From contig VZSR01003807.1 of the NCBI GenBank assembly GCA_013398615.1, forward strand, positions 20,963,943 through 21,027,942: DNA of 64,000 nucleotides. Direction: 5' to 3'. The stretch is from Brachypodius melanocephalos (lineage: Eukaryota; Chordata; Aves; Passeriformes; Pycnonotidae). This document shows, piece by piece, positions 50,301 to 63,302 of the stretch; the stretch's first letter is position 1; the number at the start of each line of letters is the position of its first letter. The notes below the pieces were generated by a model. That model did no database searches. It was not told the origin of the DNA and was given only the letters and a program-made list of their open reading frames with translations. Both the position numbers and the translations under genes were made by a program.

Positions 50301-53300
50301 AGGGCTGTTCAGCCTGTCTCCAGGGTGAACTGATGTAAAGCCAGACTACTTATAGAATCTTTGAGAATGCATAAAATTGTTTTCTAATTCATCATATATT
50401 CAAGTGCTTTACAAAATCAATAAATTCAAACTCTAAATATAAAGAACTCTTTTATCATCTTCGGAACTTGGAAATTTCCCCAGGACTCAAGACTTTTAAA
50501 GAATCATGACTAAGATACTTCTGCTCTGTTGAAGAAGAGGTATGTAAATATTTCATATAATCTTACAAAATTCAGCTGAATAGAATTTTTACTGTTTGTT
50601 GCTCATGTTTGAACCTCTGACAGAAAGAATATGGTTGAGAGAATGGGATTATTTATAAGTAGGTTTTCCCAAGAATGACATCTTTTGAATGCATCCATTA
50701 TTTGAAATTGAGACTAATCTACTCAAGGCAAACACTTAGTCCAATCTTTTTCTTGTTAGACTCACCATGCTGTAAAAATGAAGCACAACAGTTTAAGTAG
50801 CACATGCTTTTTTCTATATAATGATGCTGAAAGGAAAGAGGTTACTGCATTACAGTCCATAAAACAAATCCTGTCAAATACAGAGGCAGTATTCAAGGAG
50901 AGTAATGTGTCTTACCCAATTGAATGCGATCTGTGGTGGATGCACAAGGAAAGAAAAGAGTTAAAAGTATTAGGAAAAGGTAACAAAAATAGACATACAC
51001 ATCTGTAGCATGTCAAACTGCCCAAGGAGAAAAATAAACTATTTTGCATTCAAATCTTGATGCTGGAATTCAAGGTAGAATGTGGATCACTTCAGATCCC
51101 CCCAAAGCAAAAATTTTCACACAGTCCTTCACTGTGTAGTCACCTATTCTGTATGCATTGAAAACCAGAAGTTTTGTCTACTAAATTTTGTGTTCTCTTC
51201 ATTAGAACAGATTTAAACAATGCTAACTGGTTTCCCTCCTCATAGCCTCCCTTAGTATCATTAAAGAGAAAGTATAGGTGAACTGAAATTGTACACGTAC
51301 ATAAGAGAAAATGGGATTTTCTTCCCCTCTGAATTCCTTAATCATCTCTCAGTTAGAAAAGGCTATGGAAAAACTAAGGAGTTTTTAATTCCTAAAATGA
51401 CATTTTCTGAAATACTTGTTCCTTGTTGAAAACAATACTTGAAACACTTTGGCACTGTGTTCCATCTCACAGGAAACTTAATTAAGGCGGAACTGGGAGA
51501 GACACACGGATATACAATATTCAAGGGATGTCATTAATGTTCCAAAGTTGAGAAATGATGAGGCAGACAAGCCTCTCCTTCATCTGTGTTACTGATGTAG
51601 TCTTTAATTACAGACCACTTCAAGGGAACACCTGCCTCATGCAGTGAGCCAGGGAGGTGGTGCACACTTAATGAACATCTCTTCAAATACTTGTTTTTCA
51701 CATCCTTTCTCAATATGTGGTGTGATGCATTATTTACTGTGCAATGTTCATATTTTGCTCCAAAGAAAAGCATTGATTTCTTCAGGTTTATTCACAAGGT
51801 TATACACATCATCATGCATACTGATGCTTCTCAAACGTTCAAGGGTTTGACTTCCCAACATATTTCTGCTCAGAACCGCTTAACCCCCCTTGTGCTACCT
51901 GCTGGCTCCCAATAACAGCCGCCCCCTTCTCTATGCCAATACAGATACTTGTATGGACATATGATAAAGAAATCTCAGCTACTGCAGACCTCTGAAAACC
52001 AGCATAAATTAAGAGGTAAATGTCCATGGAAGTGAGAGAAAACAACTTCCTCACCCATCAGCAAAATAAATGCTTATGCAATTATGTTCTGAAGCAAGGT
52101 AGCATTGCTATTTCCTTTACAGGGGTATCAAAAGACAGAAGGGTTTGAGAATAGTAGTTTCAGGCATGACAGCTACAGTGTTTGAAGGAAATCAGATCTG
52201 ACAACAGTTTTAAGTGGCCAGAACATCCCTACATCACAGAAATTCTAAAAGGCTGTGAAAAAACTCTGTCACTACAAACAACAACAACAAGCCCCCCAAA
52301 AACCACAACAATAAAGACACAGCAAAAATCAACTCCCAAAGTGGTAAAGCAGATTAATCGTACCTGAACCATCACCAAAAGATTTTGGCCTCCCCTGCTT
52401 CTAAAAACTTTAAATAACAGAGATTTCATAGCCTTCAGAAATGCTCAGCTGCACTTGTGAGCCATGAGGCTAGACTTGCTAGCCCTTCTCTGCAGAGCTG
52501 CCTGGTCAGTGCTCCCCGTCTCTGCTTTTGAATTCTTTTTCCCATTTGTCAATAAAGCACATTACCCTTTCCCACACTGAATTTTATTTTATATTTAAAA
52601 TAATGTGGATTTCTAATCCTGGTGCCTAAAGTGCTTGCATACCCTGCCACTGCAGTCATATGGGAATTCTAAGTGATGCCATCCTGGCACCTTCATCTAA
52701 CCCAGCAATGAAAATGCTGATGACCAACAGACTCAGGACAGATGCCTGCAAAATCCCACATTGGGTCAGCTACTGAGACCTATTCTTTGGATACAATTTT
52801 CAATTCCCTATGCTCTCTTCCTGGTAAAGCAATAAGACCCAAGCTGTATTTCTCTAGTTCTGCAAAAACATACAGACAGCCTTATCAAAGTCAAGCTCTA
52901 TCACATCTCCTACCTTCCATCTATCCTCTATGACAGGTGCTGTCAGTTCAAGATAATTGTTCTTGACAAACCCTTTTATGTTTTTGCCATCATGCTAGCT
53001 TCTAAATGCTTAGAAAATAACAGGTTAATGCATTCATCCAGTATCTCCTTTGTAGTTCTCAGAACTTCTCTTGCCCCTCTGGAGAGGAATTAACTTTGCC
53101 TTCCTCCACCCCTCTGGTGCCTCCTATACCTTCTGTGCAGACCTCTGAGGGGCACATCCAACTGCCACAGCCATGCCCCCAGGCTGTCCCTCCCTGCAGT
53201 CTTTTGTGTCTTTCCACATGTGCCTTCCAACTCCTGGCAGGAATGAGGCATTATATTACCTTCATTCATCTTGAGAGCTGGCTCATCCCAGGCACTGAAT

Positions 53301-56300
53301 TTGAAAGGGGTCTGTGTGATCATGTAATTAAAGAAAACGTACCAGACAGCTGAATGAAGGAGCTATACAAAATGTAACTGCTGACATCCTAATTTGCATG
53401 CATGCCTTTGTTAGCTTAATCCTTAAATACCTCTGCTTGAGTAGCAGCAATGTATGTAGTAGTGTTAATATAGTAGTGTAGTGTAAGTAGTTTACTCTTT
53501 CTTTCCTCTTTGTTTTTTTGTTTGTTTTTTTTTGGTTTTTTTTGGTTTTTTTTAAGCAACCCAAAACCCAGAAAGTCTCTCACTTGGTATCACAATTTGT
53601 TTCTAAAAGGTCATCAGCAGGGATGAAACATAGATCCATACAGACAACTACAGAGTAGTCCAGCAGTATAGCATGAAAATATTCAAACTTTAGCAGAAAG
53701 CAAAAGAGAAAGGGATAAAGACCCTCAACTCTATCACATCTGTGCTCTTCTTAGCAAGAGCCTGCAAAAATGTCAGTGCAGTCTCTAATGCTGAGAGATC
53801 TGAGTCTCTGATCAGTGCTCTGTGAGTAACCTGGGACTACCAGCTTCTACTTAACCTTCCACACAAGAGAAATATTAAAAGAGATAATGTAAGCTGGAGG
53901 TGGAAGATCAAAAAAAAAATCTTGATGGCATATAATTAATCACAAGACCTATTAATGAAGAATCTATTATCTTAGCTATATTGCTAGTGTCTGGTTTGTA
54001 TCCTAAAGCAGAAGTATCTGTACACTGGTTTTATATGCATTTCTTGTATTTCTAGAAACACAATATTAAATAGGGTGCATTATGACCATAAAGGGACCTT
54101 ACAAGCGCTATTATTAATGCAAAATTCAGAAAATGTAAAACACTAGTGATTATTCATGCACAAAATTAATTAGAGTTGTGACACTGGGAAGATGGGGTGG
54201 GGATGAAAGAGAAGCACAGCAGCTGAATGAAAAGCACTTGGTCCCCAAAGGGTCGCATCTGTTCTTTCAGAGACAGAATTTTGTCATTTTTCTTATAGAT
54301 TTTATCTTCTTGAATGCTAACATAGCAAAATAGCCCATTTGAGGGAATCTATCTGGCCTGTTGTTGTTATATAACATTTAGTAATATTTTTAGAGATAAA
54401 ACAAGATGAAAATTAAGACCCAACATCTTCAGAACAGAAATACGTGTTTCATGTAGTGCTCTGTACAGTTGACATAGCAGGCAACATAGAAAACAGAATT
54501 TTTGTTTCATAAAGAAGGCAGGTTTCAGTATTTAGTCAGTCTGCCTACAAACCCTTTCAAAATCACCATCACCACAGGCAGGGGGTAAGGCTGCTGAACA
54601 TACTAGGAATTATGGTGACATCTGGATTTTAGAAATCAGTTTCAAGTGTCTCGTCTGAGTGAAAGCAGAACAGGGATTTGCTTTGGATGTCATTGGTGAC
54701 TATCAGCCTTAATGCCTAACCAAGAGAATTAAGCTAGAGTCTGATGTTTGTTTAAAATGGCATTATGGGAGGGGGTGGTGATAATCCATACACTAGATCA
54801 CTTAAATAAAATTATTTGGATTAGCAAAAAAAAGCAAACCAGCGATGACACAGAAAATTCCTGCCTCTTTGCAATTTACTCCCCCAAACACAAGTGGGAT
54901 TGGAAAGGGAGGAGAAAGATTTTTAATAATCAGTTAATTTAAGTAAAAAGGTTTGTAATGTGACCCCACACAGAACTACACCTGGCCAAGCTGAGCCAAG
55001 AATTTAGGCCATCTTTGTTCCTGAGGGAAGCATACTGACCATCACTCCAGATTTAGGATGTGCTGCAGATGCAGAAGGTCCAAGTCATGCCACTCTCTCT
55101 ATAACTATGGGAACTTGGCTAGATCGTTTGCTACTTCATCATCAGTCCTAAACTGAGAACTTAACTGACCTAAACTGAGAACTTAGCTGAAAACAGCAAG
55201 GATCCTGGTGCTGGTAGTTTGTATTTTCCTGAAAAACTCCCAGCCAGGTTCAAGGTAATAATTTCAATCAAAAAAAGCTACTAGAAATCCACTTTTTGAT
55301 TAATCAAAATGCTTTTGGACTCAGCCTCTGCTTAGAGCCCTTGGCTAAAGGGCTAATGGGACAAACACCTCCCATCTGCCATGTCAGAAGCATGACTGCC
55401 ATGGGCATGAGGGCTGGTACTGATAGGTAAGACAAAGGCATTTGGTAACTGTGATTAATTAATAATAAAGGATGAACATGCTGTATTTCAGTGAAGACAT
55501 TTCTGATTTTGCAGCTAATCTCACACCATGTGCAAAGCACAAGTAATAGGACCTGAGAAATCCTGAACTGCTAAGTCATCCTTCCCTCTATAATCCAGAG
55601 CTGGCGCTCAAGGTATTCACACAGAAACTCTTTGGTCACTGCTGTAGGATCTGGAAAAGCCTGGAAACATCAGGACCTGTTTGCTGAGCTGTGGGTTTGT
55701 CTTTTTTACAAGAGGAAGTGTTAAGAAAGAACATAAGATGAAACGGGGAATATGTTGGTGCCACATGCATCACACACATTTAACACATTTCTCAAAAATA
55801 CAACTGTAAATGCAGGGAAGGCAGAAAGAATTAACAGAGGTAACAAAAAGGCTTGTGAAAGTGACTCATCCAACTGGAGCCTGGAAAGAGGGAACTGAAG
55901 TGAAGTACAATAAACCCACAAGAAATAATGAGTGAAATGAAGGTCAGAAGAAGAACTCACTCATTGTTTCTCATAATGGAAAAGCCAGAAAGCACAAAAG
56001 GAAAGACCAAGGAGACTCCAAATAGGGAATGAATGAACAAACAAATAAACCACAGACTTTACCACATAAATTTCTATTCATCTGAGGGGAGACATGAGGT
56101 GTTATGAATTTCAAAAGCTCATATAAGTTAAAATAAATTCTAAATAATGATAAATTCATGAAGAAAATCTCTCAAGAAACTTTTAAATGAAGGCTCAAAT
56201 TTATGTTTTAGGAAGTTTTCAGCTCTTAGATTTCTGAACACTAAAAATATATACTAAGAAAATATAATTGCATGCCTGCTTATTCTTCTATCCTTTGATA

Positions 56301-57606
56301 GGCGTATACTACTCATGAATGTTTAACTCTATCAAGTCAAAAATTCTTAGTTTTGTTCATACTCTGGTTGCAAGTCACTGAGTAAATTTCCATTTTGAAC
56401 TGCAGTGTGGAAAAAGAGAGCTGATACAGTAACAAAGATTTTCCTTTTTTAGTTTTGCCTAGAAAAACATTAGTACTTCTGTAGGGGATTTATTAAGATC
56501 TATGTAAAAGGTAGGTATTAAGGGGGAACTCTAAAGATTTAAGATCCAGAACAAAAATAAAAAAGAGGGAAAAAAGAGTTTTAGCTGCCATGGACTAAGC
56601 TTCAGTCATTTGCAGCACACACAGATCTTATGATATGGTTACCTCATACGTGACAAAATAACAAACAAGTGAGTACATACCAATGGGATAATATGCACTA
56701 TTAATAAATGAGACCCTAATTCCACAGGTCAAACAGTATATTGTAGAATTACCCATTTATTTTATCACAAAAACTCAACTCCTTCAAACACTCCAGAAGT
56801 TCTGCAGTTCTACTACTTAATGAAATCTGGAATGCTGGTTTACAGTATACACTTTCTGCTCTCATACTGAGGAACTTTAATACCAACACTTTTGAAGATA
56901 CATCACCATATAAACCTGACACTGAGGTTGCCTTTAAGTGACAGTTCTACTGACCTCAACTCCTGTTACTTTTATCATACCTATTTTTATACAACTGAAG
57001 AACAAAACTTTGCAGTACATCTTGAAAAAGAACAGATTAAAAATAGTCTGAAATATTTTTTGTCTTATCACAAGCAGCTCCTAGGCAGGGTTCTTTTCTT
57101 CAGATGATATTTTTCTCCAGCATCCATATATGAATAAAATTGGGTTAATAATGATCTAACAGCAATTTTTGTTCCATTTTGCTTATACCTTTCCTTGTGT
57201 TTGCAAAGTTATTACAAAAGGATTTCTGACTGTACTTAAAAAAAACAAAACAAACAAACAAAAAAAAACCAAGCAAACAAAACCCCCCCCAAAAAACTCC
57301 AAAAACAGGACTCATATAAAATGTCTATCTTTGGTCATCATTATTATGCCTTCTATCCAGTTAAAAACATGAATGATATTAAACACTCTAACTACAAACT
57401 ACTTGAACCTTCAAAACAATAATGTAGAAGGAAAAGAAGAGCTGACAAATGATTTATACATTTAGTCCTCTAAATAAGACCAGAGAAGCAGCAGATGCTG
57501 ATACCTCATATCTCCAAACTTCTTGCTGATAGCCGTTCCTACATTGCTGATAGCTGCTGTTGCTTTTTGCCCCGCATGGCTCAGGGTCTCGTGTGTTTTC
57601 TTGTAA
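44236..57606 (-). CDS. TPD52L1: TPD52L1 (tumour protein D53), last four coding exons; partial
   Basis: Minus-strand exons, 5' to 3', are 57606-57505, 48328-48290, 46651-46591 and 44367-44236. All flanking splice sites are GT-AG and phases agree. They encode about 110 residues: YKKTHETLSHAGQKATAA, then SYSIRHSISMPAMR, NSPTFKSFEEKVETTVTSLK and a tail ending EEELQC. These match the C-terminal half of vertebrate TPD52L1 (human about 204 residues). TPD52-family proteins form homo- and hetero-oligomers through an N-terminal coiled coil and act in vesicle trafficking and cell-cycle progression. The coiled-coil exons are not found in 57607-64000 and should lie beyond the right edge. Similarity to paralogues TPD52 and TPD52L2 is high, but the C-terminal sequence and the HDDC2 neighbour favour L1. 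Confidence 0.94.
44368..46590 (-). other. TPD52L1: TPD52L1 terminal intron
   Basis: About 2.2 kb. Contains a purine-rich simple repeat near 45.96 kb; otherwise nothing recognised. Confidence 0.8.
45951..45995 (+). repeat. Purine-rich GGAA/GGAT simple repeat
   Basis: Imperfect tandem GGAAGGAT and AAGAAA units in a TPD52L1 intron; a diverged tetranucleotide microsatellite. Confidence 0.85.
46591..46651 (-). CDS. TPD52L1: TPD52L1 exon (NSPTFKSFEEKVETTVTSLK)
   Basis: A 61-nt exon: one base finishing Arg, then 20 codons reading NSPTFKSFEEKVETTVTSLK. The acceptor TTTTCTCCTAG is pyrimidine-rich and the donor is GTAAAAG. It differs from the human sequence I recall by about one residue (EEK for EER). 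Confidence 0.96.
46652..48289 (-). other. TPD52L1: TPD52L1 intron downstream of the 39-nt exon
   Basis: About 1.6 kb of AT-rich sequence. No repeat or further exon recognised. Confidence 0.8.
48290..48328 (-). CDS. TPD52L1: TPD52L1 39-nt exon with RHSISMP motif
   Basis: A 39-nt exon encoding (S)YSIRHSISMPAM(R). The acceptor is CATCCCACAG and the donor GTAATG. It starts and ends in the same phase, so it can be skipped without a frameshift; the junction would then read GDM-R-NSPTF. RHSISMP fits the spacing of a mode-2-like 14-3-3 site (R-x-x-x-S-x-P). Alternative exons in this part of TPD52-family genes are known. Confidence 0.93.
48599..48648 (+). repeat. 28-bp imperfect tandem duplication
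   Basis: A 28-nt unit containing CAGCTATTTACAAGGACTAA is followed by a second partial copy containing AAGCTATTTACAA. TPD52L1 intron, about 270 nt upstream (sense) of the 39-nt exon. Confidence 0.85.
49938..49995 (+). repeat. 29-bp tandem duplication
   Basis: Two adjacent 29-nt copies (49938-49966, 49967-49995) containing TTTTAATTTCTCT and GAGGTAAGAA, with two mismatches. TPD52L1 intron. Confidence 0.96.
52640..53150 (-). mobile_element. Old CR1-like LINE relic, antisense
   Basis: Diverged blocks match the reverse complement of the CR1 RT region: AACCCAGCAATGAAAATGCT, GACAGATGCCTGCAAAATCC, CCTTATCAAAGTCAAGCTCT and CTTGACAAACCC. Boundaries are approximate. It lies in a TPD52L1 intron, in the same orientation as that gene's transcription. 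Confidence 0.6.
53511..53556 (+). repeat. T-rich (TTTTTG)n-like tract
   Basis: T runs separated by single or double G. Low-complexity DNA in a TPD52L1 intron. Confidence 0.9.
55147..55190 (+). repeat. 22-bp tandem duplication
   Basis: Two adjacent 22-nt copies (55147-55168, 55169-55190) with one mismatch. TPD52L1 intron. Confidence 0.96.
57237..57306 (+). repeat. A-rich (AAAC)n-like tract
   Basis: A runs with interspersed C and an eight-C block. Low-complexity DNA about 200 nt downstream (sense) of the TPD52L1 57505-57606 exon donor. Confidence 0.9.
57505..57606 (-). CDS. TPD52L1: TPD52L1 exon (KKTHETLSHAGQKATAA region)
   Basis: A 102-nt exon: one base finishing an upstream codon, 33 codons from YKKTHETLSHAG to SKKFGDM, and two bases (AG) of a split codon. 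The acceptor is TTGCCAG and the donor GTATCA. This is the most conserved block of the TPD52 family. Confidence 0.96.
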
Positions 57607-60600
57607 CTGGCAACAAAAAGTAGAACAGAAATAGTGATAAATATTAAAATGCATGATGTGACTAATTTCCCTCAGAGTCCCATCCACTGAAATGTCAAGA
57701 AACACAGTAACTGTAGCTCAAAACAAACATGGGTGAGGATGCCCATTTCTGCACAGCTGCCTAAGTGCAGGGTTCTCCAGAGCAATCCTTCACTCAGCAA
57801 TCCTCTCTTTCCCTGTTGCAGATAACATCCCACAGATGGGCCAGCACGTGCTGGTTAAAAGCAGAACACAGCAATTTGTTGACTACCTGTTTGATACAAC
57901 TTCTGATTACAGAAAATTGTATTTACATCAAGTAACTATTCTTCCAGCAAACACTGACCTTCTGGCAAAATCTGCTGTCTGAAGCACAGAAAATAATCAG
58001 GACAAACAAAACGCTGCTCTTTCAAGCATATACATATTAGGTACATTTAACAGAGACATTTCAAAATTATTCTGTGATATTTAAAATAGAAAAAAAAATC
58101 ATCAAATCTTTTTCCATATGCCACAACTTTCTTTTTTTTTTTTTTTTTTCCAGGTTTTACAGTTTCTTTAAAGGAAGAAGGTTTAGGGAAGGACAGAGAA
58201 AGAAAGATGAAGAAACTTATAGAGTGAATGCATATTCGTAGCAGGACTGAATTCTTTTAAAAGATGTCACTAATTTCACTTATAGCATGCAGATTCAAAC
58301 ACAGAATCATCTTAATTTTACTGATCCAGAATACCTGCTCTGACCCATACAGACCCTTCAGTACAGTTAACTTGCACTCTCAGAGTAATCAATAAGCTTT
58401 TCTGCACAGATGATTTCCTGCTGACTCAACTAATTCTGAGCATGTCAGGGGCTTCCTTCTGAGCAAATTATCTGATATTCCCAGTGACGCAGACAAGCTC
58501 AGAATTAGAAGTACTGACCTAGTAACAAAAGGAGAGCACACTATAATCAGTCTTCTATCCTGTGGTGTGTGTTGGCAGCAAGAAGAAATGATCATGAAAA
58601 ATTCAGAAATAAAACTCCACTGGTTCTCATTCTCCTTTGAACAAAAACTATAGGATCTCAAGCATGTACCAAAGTACACTGGCAATTGATAAAAAAAAAA
58701 AATCCTACTGCCTAAGTTCTTAAAACAAGGTATTTTCTCCTTATTATTATATATATGAAAGTAATAACTTTGTGGAGGAAGGAGGAGAAATAAGATTAAC
58801 ATTTGCAGTATGGCACATCACATTTTATGTCACAGTTTTTGTTTTAGCCGCAGCAGGACCTATTGCTGAAAGTCCTCTGTTCAGAACTGTGTTTTACAAA
58901 GCACCGGTTTGATGGCAGAGGCCACATAATGCTCTTTTCTTTCAGATTTTATGTTTAATGTTAATTTTGATTTTATGTGCCTAACACACAACATCCTACC
59001 ATGTTCTTAAACTGCCAAGTGAAAGGACTCCTTCTATGAAGGTGCCTGTCTCTGTTTTCACTGACTAACAAGGCAATCCACAGAGAGCAACTGAAGACTA
59101 GGGTATGGGATCTCTAGGAGTCTCCAGTTAGATAAGCTGAACCAAACACATGCACAATGTTGAATGACAAGGGCTAAAACATTGCAACACTGACAGAAGA
59201 AACACAAATTATAATTAGAAAGGAAGAAGCAATGGTTATGCTTAATTTATTCAATAATAATTAATTTAATAATAATTTATTCTAGTACAATACAGAGATG
59301 ATGGAAAAGATGGTGTTTCATTGGATTTCCTTTTTTCTTGGCCAGTCTGTCCTTGAACATAGCAAGCATGCAATACTCTTATTTCGTTGAGGCCTCATCC
59401 TCTAACTTAACTAGTTTAATAGCTGTGTCATTCTTTTGCTGACAGTAGATATACTCTCACATAAACTACAATGGGATGAGACCCTAAAATAAGGATGCTA
59501 CTGTCAAACTATAAGAATGTAGCTTTTTGGTAAGAGTTGCCTATGAAAAAGAAGAAAATCAAGTATTCTGTTGCATGTGGCATACAATTCTTAAAGAGTT
59601 TGCTAAAAGAAAAGATTCCTAAACTATTCAGCACAAGTGAAATTTTGCTGATGACAAAATGAAGGCCAAGATTTTACTTCCAAGTCTAAAAGGTCCTTTG
59701 TACTGCAACCTATTTGTGCAGGTTGAATGTACATAGTAAAATACTTTTCAGATATTTCTCTGAACTGATCTTTTGAAATGACACCTTGGAGTTAATTTTA
59801 TTTATAGGTACATTTAACTTTATGATAAAATATCTCTATGTCTTACCTTTTCACTGCATGTTCTTCACACCGTGTAAAACTATTTAGAGAACAGTCCAAA
59901 ATGCGCCTTCCAGCAGACAGACCCAAATTTCACTGAGAAACAGAGTCCCCTACATATTTTTGAACATTGCATTGGTCAGAACACTTCTTCAGGCTGAAAT
60001 GATACTGATTTTGATATTCCAACAATATTGTGTTTTCTCTGTAAATCCCATAAACCAAACATCCTCCAGTATTTCCACTAGCGAGAGAGACATGGAGACT
60101 GCATTTGTGTTCCTAATGCTTTTGACATTACATAAGAGCGTAAATCCAGCTAAAACTGTTACACAACTAGTCTTTTTTCAGCACCAACTTCAGCAAAAAT
60201 GACCTATGACATGTCCCCTCCTCCCTTCAGCAATGCTGAAGATGAGCTTTTAGGAACAACAAAATAACAAAGATGAAAATAGACCACAACATGCAATATC
60301 TGTCAGCAGAAACAAGAAACATTAATTTGCATATCAGCAGAGCTCTCTGATAGCTTAAAAATTAATTAACTCCTCATTCCCATTCCCATCTGTCCACCAT
60401 TACATGTATCACTATGCCTTCTTTATAAATAATCTTTCCACAGAGCACATTGCCTCACTGTAGTTAGTTATGTGCTGTGTTGATGTTTGGATGTATGATG
60501 CACTGTATTTTGGCTCAGATATATTTATTCTTGTAGTTATTTCATATTTACAGCATCCATTTGATATCTTGCCAAGCACTCTGGTAACAATGATCTCTTC

Positions 60601-60616
60601 AACATATTCTCTCTGT

Positions 60617-60688
60617 CATCTGGGAATCTGCTCAGTTGTATTGCACATTAATCATCTGAGAATCTGCTCAGTTGTATTGCACATTAAT
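60617..60688 (+). repeat. 36-bp tandem duplication
   Basis: Two head-to-tail 36-nt copies (60617-60652 and 60653-60688) differing at one base (GGG versus GAG near the start), followed by a 7-nt partial third copy. The near identity points to a recent duplication. It lies in a TPD52L1 intron. Confidence 0.97.
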
Positions 60689-63235
60689 CATCTGACCAAG
60701 CAGTTTTCATCATCTCATGTAACTCATAGCAGTCTGTACTTTGTTTTAATGCACTGAACAGCTCACATAATTTTCAGAAACTTTTACCAGCAGAAATTAA
60801 GTTGGATATTCCAGGTAAGAACTACAAACAATTATTAACTGGAAAAAGTGCTCTATGTATGGTTTAAGTCCTCCTTGTACCACCAGGTGCTCTGCATGCT
60901 AAGTCATGTACAACACCTGGGCACTCTCATTCTTTCAGCAGCCACTGCTGGCAATCATTAGGTAAGTGCTGACCATCGAGACAGGTGACAGCATCTTAGG
61001 AATCAGTCAGCCGGTAGCTCAGATTAGACCAGTGATCCCAAAACTTATAGACAGAAATACCCCAGCAAAAACTCAGATAATTTAGGATACAGGGATTCAA
61101 GAAAGAGCACCTTCCATCCAAGTAATGGAGTGCATTTTTACACAAATATTATCATTACACTCATACAAAGGTACCATCAGCATTACACCAGGTAGCATCA
61201 GCAAAAGTAGAAACAGCCTACTTGATTTATTCAGTTAGAGTAGGAATTCCTGTTCTGATTTTATGGCATCTGAAAATACTCTATAGCACAGAAGAATTGC
61301 TGGTAATGGTTAACAAGGGTTTTATTCTGTGCTCTCACTTAGCATTTAAAAATAAATATTTATAATGTATTTCATAGACAAGAGGGATTAAACAAATAAG
61401 TTCTATCAACTGCTGTCTCAATTGTAAACTTGTAAATAACACTCACCTGTGAACATTTGAACATTACCTTTATATATGACATTAACCTAAGAATTTCATC
61501 CATCAACTTCTGATTATAATTTTGCTTTTAAAATAGGGTATTTCTTTAACAGAAGCAGTTATTTATAAAACTGATTATCAGAAGTTATTACAATACATGC
61601 TGATATTGCAGTTATATTCCAATAACATGCCCAACATAATCAAAAGCAGCTTTAAAGATAACTCCAGTGCTGTAATATTCTATTTAGACAAAGTAGATTT
61701 GCAGTGTATTTTGACTGCATTTTCACTTGACAGTGTCATATACTACATTTAGGCTATGCTATCCTGTGACAACCAGATCTCACTATATATATCTCACTGT
61801 GATTTTCACAGACAGTGAGAGGAAATATAAGGAGATACTGTTTTATAAAACAACATGTGAAGGAACGAGTGCTTTATAGAGAGAATAGCCAAGCAGCAGC
61901 CATTTAGAGAGAACTAGACATTTAAATGGTTAACATCATCTGCAGGATATGACAGGACAATCACACTCATCTCAGTATAGAATTGCCCTTTACATGGCAG
62001 AGTTAAATGTAACCTTCATTTACAGGTGCAATACAGGGTGTGCTGACAGAAGTAGGCTACACATATAATATTTATACTTTGCATGTCAGGCTGCACACAT
62101 TTTATGTATTGCAGTAAACTATAAAGAATTTTTATTCAGCTTCTGTAAAATCGGACACTTGCTAATTAGTACATCTTCATTCAGCATTATGCCTCCCCAT
62201 CAATGCTTGCTGGCAAAATTAATCCATTTGAGAAACCCTTGCCTGTGATAAGCCTCACAGAAGATGTAGCAGAACGCAAACAATTAACAACAAAACCATA
62301 CAGTAGAGCAGAGCCTGGTAGCACAAGCCATGCCCTCTGGAGCTTACTTCTTTTCAGTTTTCAAGCCATTAGTCAGCTTAAGAATGACTTTTCTGCAATC
62401 TATCTACAGCATCTGGATCCCTGAGAAACTCTCAGCTACAAAACTATTTTTCTGTTGATTTTCTGAGAGAAACGGCTCAGTATTAACTAAATTATGCTAA
62501 TGCTCAAATGAGATAAATGCATATATGACAGATAAAAGATATATAAAACATTCTCTAAGAGCATTCCTATTGTCATTTTTGCCACTAATAAACTCTAAGC
62601 TGCTGTGCATTATTTTTGGGTTTTGTTTTGGTGGGGTTTTTCTTAGTACTCTTCTGAAATTCATTACAACTTCAAAACCAAATGACAGATGTATTTTTTG
62701 TCATCCTTCCCATTGCCAGGGGTGTTAAGAATTAACTGAAACAATGTGGGCATTTGGATGGGTACATCAGCCTAAATATTAGGAAGTATGCCCCAGGTAG
62801 CTCCTCTCCCACAGAGAGAGGAAGAAGAGAACCAAGGGAACTGAACCTCAGCAGGCTGCAGTAGAATTCTGTGTGCAGCACATGAAAGGTGACTGTTCAA
62901 TAGGCTGGAGAGTCACAGGTCAGGAAAGGTGCCAGACAAGGATGATAAATGGTCTGGGCTGTACTGCCCTGTAATCTTCAAACATGGGGGAAAAATATGG
63001 GATACAGTTGGGTGAAATGCATTGTTTGTGCAATGCAGCATAGAATGGAGGTGCGGGGGAAGTGTGCTATGATTACTCTCCAGGTAGAAAAGCCAAAATA
63101 TGTTTGCTGAAGCACAGATGATCTTAAGACATTACAGGCAGTTCATCACACCTTAAACTATACCCGTGACACTGTCTGTGGGCTCTGTGCTGTACATTAG
63201 ATTAACAAAATTATGCAGACTAAAAACATCCCAGC

Positions 63236-63302
63236 CTCTCTTTTCCTTTTTTCCCCTCCCTTTCATTTCCTTTCCCTCCCCTTTCCCCTTCCTCTCTTTT
63301 CT
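63236..63302 (+). repeat. Long pyrimidine tract (TPD52L1 intron)
   Basis: About 65 nt of C and T with a single A at 63265. On the TPD52L1 sense strand this is a purine tract. Confidence 0.95.

Larger units (their letters stand above)
48329..57504 (-). other. TPD52L1: TPD52L1 9.2-kb intron
   Basis: Holds an old antisense CR1 (about 52.6-53.2 kb), three short tandem duplications, and T-rich and A-rich tracts. No extra exon recognised. Confidence 0.75.

Noticed and set aside
58389..58802. 137-residue minus-strand open frame in the TPD52L1 intron
   Set aside because: Checked as a possible missing TPD52L1 exon; it has none of the coiled-coil or NELKQNF-region residues.
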